Source: Symbiodinium natans (Eukaryota; Sar; Dinophyceae; Suessiales; Symbiodiniaceae). From it: a stretch of DNA of 45,000 nucleotides. Under the pieces are notes generated by a model that was given only the letters and a program-made list of their open reading frames with translations, made no database searches and had not been told where the DNA came from. Position numbers and translations under genes: made by a program. Location: positions 445,001-490,000 of the forward strand of contig CAJNDS010001035.1 of the NCBI GenBank assembly GCA_905221605.1. The letters are read 5' to 3'. Shown here in pieces: positions 39,016 through 45,000 of the stretch. How positions within the stretch are numbered: the stretch's first letter is position 1; each line of letters starts with the position of its first letter.

Positions 39016-39615
39016 GCAGGTGTCGTCTACCCTGAAGCCCTAGAACGTTCAGGCCTTCAGGGGTTTAGGGCTTTCGGGGGCAAACCCTCTCGAACTATTC
39101 ACGCTCTAAATCCTCTCCGAGCCCTAAGGCCTTAACTCTCAACATCCTACACGCCACACCTTGAACTCATAAAACCACCATCCCAAAACTCTGAACTCTA
39201 AGCCCTACAGTCAGCCCTAAACCCTAAACCCTAAACCCTAAACCTTAAACTCTACACTCAAAAATGCAGACTCTTGAGCCCCAACCCCTGTGAAGTCCTA
39301 CGTCTTAACTCCTGGACCCGAAACCCTAAACCCTAAACATCGCAACCGAAGCCTAAACCAGCCTCATGCAACTCTTCCGGCCCCTCAACCCTGGACTTCT
39401 CAGAGAGCACCAAAAAAGAAACAACCCCTAACCCCGAAACCCTAAACTCTAAACCCTAAACCCCAGACACTCCTCGCCACTGATGATGCTGGTCTAGGAG
39501 TCTGGGCCGGAGTCTGGCCTTTCGGTGCCTGGCTTGTTTGGGGGTGGAGGGGTTCAAAGAGTTTCGGGTTTAAGGGATACAAGGAGTTTAGGATTTAGGG
39601 TTTAGGGTTTAGGGT
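39016..39615. repeat. Spacers with short CCCTAAA runs
   Basis: Small C-strand runs at 39207-39248, 39321-39348 and 39437-39465, and a G-strand run at 39590-39615. The spacers hold no recognised gene. Confidence 0.75.
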
Positions 39616-39924
39616 TGCGTGCAGCACCGTGATTCTCTGTCTTGCCCCAAGGGGTGGGAAGACATGAGGATGCTTATGGGGAAATGGGTTGGGGGGGGGG
39701 GGGGGGGTTGGGGTTGGTTCCTACAATCGGGAGTTTCTTTGGGGTTTGTAGGGTTTAGTACGTAGAGGTACTTTTGAGAGGGTCCCTTAAAGGGGATTTG
39801 GGGTATAAAAAGGGGTACCCCTACTTTGGGAAGTACCCAAAATCACGACCATGAGGATGGTAAGGAGGAGAAGAAGGGTGATGTTGCAGGAGGGGGAATG
39901 GCGATTATGATGATCATGACGATC
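39616..39924. other. Spacer with poly(G)
   Basis: A run of about 16 G near 39691-39706, GGGGTACCCC (about 39811-39820) and GATGATCATGACGATCATCATG words near 39908. No gene is recognised. Confidence 0.45.
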
Positions 39925-40445
39925 ATCATGCTCCCCTAAACCCTAAACCCTAAACCCCAAACCCTAAACCCTAAACCTTATCGTCCCAAACTTCCTGCAC
40001 CCTCACCGTATTCTGCACCCCAAACTAAACCCCTAGACTCTCATCGACCGGATTTCCCTAACCCTAAACCCTAAACCCTAAACCCTTAACCCTGAACAAC
40101 CCTTTCTGCTCGCACAACCCCCCTCTCTGCTCACTCTAAACCCCTTGATCCTCAATCCCAAAAGTCCCTAAACCCTAAATCCTAAACCCTAAACCCTCAA
40201 CCCTAAACAACCCTTTCTGCTCACACGAAACCCTTTCGAAGGAGCGGCCTGCTTCTGCGGGGTATCCCAGTCGAAGAGCGTGAATGGCCTCTGCTCCTGG
40301 ACGGGGCGCAGCCCGTGTGGGAGCTTCCTACTTGTTGGGACCCTAAACCCCCAATCTATAAACCCTAAACCCTAAACCCTAAACCCTGAACCCTGAACCC
40401 TAAACCCTACACCCCAAACCTTAAACCCTAAACCCTAAACCCTAA
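39925..40445 (-). repeat. CCCTAAA runs and 21-bp direct duplication
   Basis: C-strand runs at 39935-39980, 40055-40090, 40168-40205 and 40355-40445. AACAACCCTTTCTGCTCGCAC (40095-40115) recurs at 40206-40226 with one mismatch, each copy placed at the end of a CCCTAAA run. Confidence 0.85.
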
Positions 40446-40562
40446 CCTGCCTTCTGCTGGCGCAGGGCCGAGCCCGCAAAGAATCCAGCAGCCGCGGTGG
40501 CGTTTTGTGGGAGGTAGACGAACCTGCCCAGGCTGCGCAAGGATGGGTTCCTAAACGGTCCT

Positions 40563-40670
40563 AAACGCATAAACCCTAAACCCTAACCCTAAAGCCTAAA
40601 GCCTAAAGCCTAAACCCTAAACCCTAAACCCTAAACCCTAAACCCTAAACGTTTAGGGTTTAGGGGCTTA
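40563..40670. repeat. CCCTAAA array ending in a 30-bp perfect palindrome
   Basis: C-strand units (with a CCTAAAG block at 40589-40611) meet G-strand units at 40650/40651. Positions 40636-40665 form a perfect palindrome centred on AACGTT. This is the tail-to-tail order, opposite to the junction at 6425. Confidence 0.95.
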
Positions 40671-40804
40671 TAGGGTTTGTGATGTCGGGGCCGCATCTTG
40701 GGGTTTGAGGTTTCGGGTGAAAACTAGGTTCCTGAAGGTCAGCGCAACGCTCGGGTTCTGGTGATTAGAATTTAGGGTTCTCAGAATGGCAACTTGGAGG
40801 TTCA

Positions 40805-40907
40805 GGGTTTAGGGTTTAGGGTTTAGGGTTTGGGGTTTAGGGTTTAGGGTTTAGGGTTTAGGGTTTAGGGTTTAGGGTTTAGGGTGTAGTGTTTAGGGTT
40901 TAGGGTG
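40805..40907 (+). repeat. TTTAGGG array
   Basis: About 14 units, with one TTTGGGG and one GTGTAGT variant. Confidence 0.94.
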
Positions 40908-41001
40908 AACCCCAATAATATCTGTACTTATAAGCCCCCTAAGTCCCCTAAGTCCTCTAAGTGGGTCCAAGTAGGTTATAGGTAGACTTATGTTTGGGGT
41001 T
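40908..41001. mobile_element. Foldback element FB3, 94 bp
   Basis: AACCCCAATAATATCTGTAC at the left pairs imperfectly with the right arm GTAGACTTATGTTTGGGGTT. The centre carries three CCTAAGT/CTCTAAGT words. It abuts the preceding telomere array directly. Confidence 0.7.
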
Positions 41002-41149
41002 AAATGTATACCCATGAACCTCCAAGAAAGAGTGTCCCATTTCTGTTAAAGGTTTGAAGGAGTCCGAATCCGCAGAAAGGGGAATGAGAGAGTGCTGCCG
41101 GGTGTCCTACTCAAGTGCGCTTCACAGGAGGCAGCCCCGCTGGGTACAG

Positions 41150-41475
41150 GAACCCTGAACCCCAAAAAACGAAACCTTACACCCTAAACCCTAAACCCTA
41201 AACCCTAAACTCTAAACCCTAAACCCTAAACCCTAAACCCTAAACCCTAAACCCTGCCTACCTAAACCTACTCTACTCCTGAACCTCCCTTGGGGTAGGA
41301 TAGGAGTGCAGCAGCCGTGTGCAGAAGGGGCGCTGCTCCTTCTGCGCCGTGGTGCCTGAGGCGCGCCAGCGCGGGGCTCAGGGCTAGGGTTTAGGGTTTA
41401 GGGTTTAGGGTTTAGGGTTTGGGGTTTGGGGTTTAGAGTTTAGGGTTTAGGGTTTAGGGTATTCTAGGTTAAGGG
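41150..41475. repeat. CCCTAAA array then TTTAGGG array
   Basis: C-strand units at 41175-41255 and G-strand units at 41388-41462, with a GC-rich spacer between. Confidence 0.93.
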
Positions 41476-41589
41476 GCTTGGGAGTTGAGGGACTTAGGAG
41501 CTTAGGCTGTGTCCCGAAGATGCGGAGCTCCTCTACCTAAACTACTTGGGCTTAGGGCTTAGGACTATGTGGGGTTCAGGGTGCTAGGG

Positions 41590-42000
41590 TGGTCGGGGTT
41601 TAGGGTTTTCGGGTTTTACGGTTTAGGGTTTGAGGGTTTGAGGGTTTGAGGCTTTGAGGGATTGAGGGTTTGAGGGTTTGAGGGTTTGGGGCTTTGGGGT
41701 TTTGGGGCTTGAGGGTTTTAGGGTTTTAGGGGGTTTTGGGGTTTGAGGGCTTGGGGTTTTGGGGTTTTGGGGTTTAAGGGTTTTAGGGTTTTAGGTTCTT
41801 AGGGCTTGAGGGTTTTAGGGTTTTAGGGCTTGGGGTTGTGGGGTTTTAGGGTCTGAGGGCTTAGAGTTTCGGGTTCCAGGTTTGACGGTTTCGGGTTTTG
41901 GGTTTTGGGTTCAGGGTTTCGGGTTTTGCGATTTTTGGGGTTTTCGGGCTTGAGGGTTTTGGGGGTTTCGGGTTTTGGGTTTTGGGTTTTAGGGCTGGGG
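41590..42000 (+). repeat. Mosaic of octamer variants
   Basis: Successive blocks of TTTGAGGG (about 41629-41690), TTTTGGGG, TTTTAGGG and TTTTCGGG octamers and their hybrids, about 400 bp in all. Frames on both strands through it are repeat translations. Confidence 0.9.
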
Positions 42001-42059
42001 TATCTCCAGAAGGAGTTGCAACTAGACTAACCCCAGGTGTACCCTTCCCAGCTTCACAG

Positions 42060-42370
42060 GACGCTGTCTCTGACACAATCAAAGTCCTTGGCCCTCTCAA
42101 AAATCGATATGGGGGTTTACGAAGATCGGGGTACCTTCTTGGGGTCTCACAAAGGGAATCCTGTTGTAAGGGAATCCTACTATTTGGGGATCTAAACTGG
42201 GGGGTCCCCCCCTTTTCGTAAACATATCTCGCAAAAGAGGTGCAAGGTCGAGGCCAACTCTTTCTCCATTTCATCCCGCTCCACACTGCACAAAAACACC
42301 GAGCACGTTGCATGGGGACACCAGCGCGCAAGCGCCGTGGTATGCACCACTCGAACTGCGCACCCGAAAC
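42060..42370 (+). other. Candidate exons flanking foldback copy B
   Basis: A strong acceptor (TTCCCAGCTTCACAG, ending 42059) opens a frame reading DAVSDTIKVLGPLKNRYG. It meets the element at GTTTACGAAG (42115). Beyond the element, after GCAAAAG, the sequence to about 42365 is again open. The minus strand is open here as well. The coincidence of element border and donor site is the only specific evidence. Confidence 0.28.
42106..42229 (-). mobile_element. Foldback family 1, copy B
   Basis: GATATGGGGGTTTACGAA at the left pairs with TTCGTAAACATATC at the right. Reverse-complemented, its interior carries AAATAGTAGGATTCCCTTA and GGTACCCCGA, as in copies A and C, with an extra insert that duplicates the GGATTCCCTT motif. 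Confidence 0.78.
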
Positions 42371-42540
42371 CTTATAAACCCTAAGCCCCAAAACCTTAAA
42401 CCCCTAAACCCCTAAACCCCCAAACCCCTAAACCTAAAACCGTCAATGTCCCCGGAGGCCTCAACCCCAAACCCTAAAACCCCATAAACCCAAACCCCAA
42501 AAACCCTGAAAACCGAGCACCCCAACACCCTAAACCCTAC
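42370..42540 (-). repeat. Degenerate CCCCTAAA/CCCTAAA run
   Basis: CCCCTAAA units near 42397-42432 and looser C-rich words to 42540. Confidence 0.8.
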
Positions 42541-42610
42541 CAAGGGGTATGCATATTAGAAGGTGACTATGGTTTATGGTTTAAGGGTCAGGGTTAAATC
42601 CTCACCCCCG

Positions 42611-42612
42611 CC

Positions 42613-42643
<31 letters not shown>

Positions 42644-42649
42644 AAAAAA
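42611..42649 (-). repeat. Poly(C)-poly(A) tract
   Basis: Twenty-three C followed directly by sixteen A. On the minus strand this is T16 followed by G23, the same arrangement as at 2440-2529. Confidence 0.93.
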
Positions 42650-42764
42650 CAACCCTGCGCAGCCCGAACACCTCACTACGCACCCAGCCGCGCGCCTGTG
42701 GGGAAGCGCCCGTCCGTGCTCGTCTGGTCGAGGCACTCGCCAGGCAGCGCCCCCCTTGTTTCGG

Positions 42765-43010
42765 GTTTAGGGTCTAGGGTTTAGGGTTTAGGGTTTAGGG
42801 TTTGGGGTTTGGGGTTTGGGGTTTGGGGTTTGGGGTTTGGGGTTTGGGGTTTGGGGTTTGGGGTTTAGGCTTTAGGGGACGTGGAGTTCATGGATGTAGG
42901 CTTTTGGGGTGCAGGGTCTGGGGGTTTTTCGGTTGACAGATATTTGGGTTTGGGTCTAGGTGTAGGACTCAGGCTGAGGGTTTGAGGGTTTCAGGGCTTT
43001 AGGGTCTCTA
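42765..43010 (+). repeat. TTTAGGG array with TTTGGGG block
   Basis: About ten consecutive TTTGGGG units at 42799-42868 are framed by TTTAGGG. Loose G-rich words continue to 43005. Confidence 0.93.
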
Positions 43011-43024
43011 CCGTCGACTCCCAC

Positions 43025-43345
43025 CCCCCAAACCCCCACACCCGAAACCCCAAACCCCAAACCCGAAGCCCTCAACCCGAAACCCTAAACCCTAAACCCT
43101 AAACCCTCAACCCTCAACCCTAAACCCTCAACCTAAACCCATCCCAAACCCGAAACCCGAAAAAAAAGACTCAACCCGAGAGACGCAGGAGAGTCGCTTC
43201 CCCCGGTGGCCAGCCCTAAACCCTAAACCCGAGACCCTAAACCCTAAACCCTAAACCCCAAACCCCAAACCCTAAGCTCGAAACCCCAAACCTTAAACCC
43301 GAAACCGGCAACCCTAAACCCGAAACCCGAAACCCGCCGGTGGGG
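43025..43345 (-). repeat. CCCTAAA/CCCGAAA arrays
   Basis: Runs at 43030-43160 and 43214-43335 rich in CCCGAAA and CCCCAAA variants, split by a 45-bp spacer. Confidence 0.9.
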
Positions 43346-43434
43346 AGCCTGCTACTTTCTTTGGCCCAGGGGGGCCGGCAGCGGCGTTTTCCCATGGCCG
43401 GAGGTGCTGTCGGCCCCGAGTCGTAGAGGCGTTG

Positions 43435-43870
43435 AGGGATTTAGGGTTTAGGGCTTCGGGTTTAGGGTTTAGGGTTTATATAAGGCGTGGGGGTTCGGGT
43501 TTAAGGTAGGGTTTAGGGTTCAGGGTTCAGGGTTTAAGGTGTGAGGTTTCGGGTTTGAAGTGTGAGGGCATGTACATTACCGTGTCCTCCTAGAGTACCA
43601 AAAGATAGGGCCTACATCGTCAAGTTCATCCATGTGCTTCGCGCTGTGTGTGCCCCGGACGCCTTGGAACAAATCCCACGTGAGGCATTTTTGGCCTAGG
43701 GATTTGGGGTTTGGGGTGCAGGATTAGGGTTTAGGGTTTAGGGTTTAGGGTTTAGGGTTTAGGGTTTAGGGTTTAGGGTTTAGGGTTTGGGGTCTAGGGT
43801 TTGGGAATTTGGGTTTAGGGCGTAGGGATTTGGGATTTGGGGTTTAGCCTTCGGGGTTTTGGGTTTGGGG
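43435..43870 (+). repeat. Short degenerate and one clean TTTAGGG array
   Basis: Degenerate units at 43438-43550. A clean array of about ten units at 43725-43795 passes into irregular TTTGGGG-like words to 43870. Confidence 0.9.
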
Positions 43871-43944
43871 TTTGGGGGAAAAGGGCGGAGGGGGGTGTGC
43901 GCGGACCGGTTTTCAGAACACCACCCACAGTCACTACCCTTAGG

Positions 43945-44100
43945 GTTTTAGCGTTTAGGGCGGGTGTAGGGTTTAGGGTTTAGGGTTTAGGGATTAGGGT
44001 TTAGGGTTTAGGGTTTAGGGTTTAGGGTTTAGGGTTTAGGGTTTAGGGTTTAGGGTTTAGGGCTTAGGGTTTAGGGTTTAGGGTTTAGGGTTTAGGGTTC
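43945..44100 (+). repeat. TTTAGGG array
   Basis: About 19 nearly perfect units at 43968-44100. Confidence 0.95.
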
Positions 44101-44216
44101 ACCCTCGATGCCCAGTGCTGGAGTCCTCGTCGGGGTCAGTCATGTAGTAGATGAAGGAGACCTGCCAGCACTGGGAGTGCTTGATCTAGCGCTCACTGCT
44201 GGTGGGGTCCGCCTCC

Positions 44217-44420
44217 CTAAACCCTAAACCCTAAACCCTAAACCCTAAACCCTAAATCCTAACCCTAAACCCTAAACCCTACTTGGAGGTTCATGGTACT
44301 TATGAACCAATTCTTAACTGAAAGTGCAATTATGACTTGTTAATAAGTACCATGAGCCTCTAAGTACGCCCTGAACCCTAAACCCTAAACCCTAAACCCT
44401 ACACCTCAAACCCGAAAGAC
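44217..44420 (-). repeat. CCCTAAA array interrupted by a foldback element
   Basis: CCCTAAA at 44217-44280 and again at 44371-44402. The intervening bases are foldback FB2, so the element appears to have split one array. Confidence 0.85.
44280..44366. mobile_element. Foldback element FB2, 87 bp
   Basis: TACTTGGAGGTTCATGGTAC at the left pairs with GTACCATGAGCCTCTAAGTA at the right (two mismatches over 20 bp). The pairing continues through TTATGAAC against GTTAATAA. The loop is about 25 nt. No coding capacity. Confidence 0.9.
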
Positions 44421-44519
44421 GAACTCCTCCCCCCCAACCCCGTACGCCTTTTCATTCGTGGCTTCTGGGGCTTTCTGTCTTCATCCTCAAGCAGGACCCA
44501 AAACTCTAATGTAAACGTT

Positions 44520-44920
44520 ACCCTGAACCCTAAACCCCAAACCGAAGTTTCTCCCACACACCCGGTTTTGGGGCCCTAGCAAATGATACCCTAAACCCTA
44601 AACCCTAAACCCCTTAAACCCCAAACCCTAAACGCTAAACCTTGAAACCCTTAAACCCCAAACCCTAAACCCTGAACCCTAAGCCAACTCTTTTTGTCCG
44701 CGGCGCATGGCAACGCAGAGTGGGGGAGCCTTAAAATTCTCGCGGGAACGGGGATGTCCATGACCGGCCTCCAACTTGGGATCCAGAAACCCGAAGCCGA
44801 CAGCCCTATAAACCCCCTAAAATGCTGTAGGGTTTAGGTTTAGGGTTTGGGGTTTGGGGTTTAGGGTTTGGGGTTTAGGGTTTAGGGTTTACTGTGGTTT
44901 GGGGTTTAGGGTTTGTGTTG
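44520..44920. repeat. CCCTAAA run, spacer, TTTAGGG/TTTGGGG array
   Basis: C-strand units at 44587-44685 and mixed G-strand units at 44828-44915. The last 80 bp of the window show no repeat and no recognisable gene. Confidence 0.9.
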
Positions 44921-45000
44921 ACCGTCTTGGTAGCGGCAGAGAGGATCGAAACCTAGAGGCTCTCTAGAGTAGACTCTACACCCACGAAATCTATGCACTT

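Noticed and set aside
1-45000. A true chromosome end
   Set aside because: Arrays occur in both orientations throughout and none is long, terminal and uniform, so this is interstitial or subtelomeric mosaic, not a telomere cap.
1-45000. Plant nuclear origin, since TTTAGGG is also the plant telomere repeat
   Set aside because: The ubiquitin-like/RCC1-like repeat gene, the GC-AG intron and the introner-type ends fit a dinoflagellate better. This is inference, not proof.

Overview
This window looks like nuclear DNA of a dinoflagellate, most likely a Symbiodiniaceae-type alga. Three things point there. The telomere-type heptamer TTTAGGG/CCCTAAA saturates the window. One complete gene has the N-terminal ubiquitin-like domain plus RCC1-like 'VVTWG' repeat layout that I know from dinoflagellate gene sets. 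That gene's introns have inverted-repeat ends and a GC 5' splice site. There are no bacterial-style operons, rRNA genes, complete tRNAs or CRISPR arrays.

Layout. From end to end the window alternates short telomere-like arrays (about 30-370 bp) with non-repetitive spacers, mostly 60-200 bp. Arrays occur in both orientations, roughly equally, and switch orientation dozens of times. Below, '+' means TTTAGGG reads 5'->3' on the given strand and '-' means CCCTAAA does. Many arrays are locally homogenised to one variant: TTTAGGC at 3.1 kb, CTCCCTAAA at 5.9 kb, CCCCTAAA at 28.1 kb, TTTGGGG at 36.3 and 42.8 kb, TTTACGG at 38.9 kb, TTTGAGGG at 41.6 kb. Pure G, C, T and A runs occur between them.

Coding content. 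The one well-supported gene is at 3292-5227 on the minus strand. I resolve it as three exons (515 aa): a ubiquitin-like domain followed by 41-residue RCC1-like repeats. Intron 1 is a 127-nt inverted-repeat element. Intron 2 is 261 nt, and about 200 bp of it is telomere repeat. A decayed retroelement C-terminal coding fragment with several frameshifts lies on the minus strand at about 25.3-25.76 kb. A hypothetical reading frame lies at 2559-3077 (minus). Several spacers could be short exons on the plus strand, but this is unproven.

Mobile and structured DNA. At least ten foldback (MITE- or introner-like) elements of about 80-165 bp sit in the spacers. One family, with TTTACGAA-type ends, has three copies (13.1, 31.2, 42.1 kb). 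A second family has a copy at 13.15 kb that matches the ends of intron 2 of the RCC1-like gene, so a telomere array appears to occupy the interior of an intron-forming element. This link between inverted-repeat introns and telomere-repeat arrays is the most interesting signal in the window.
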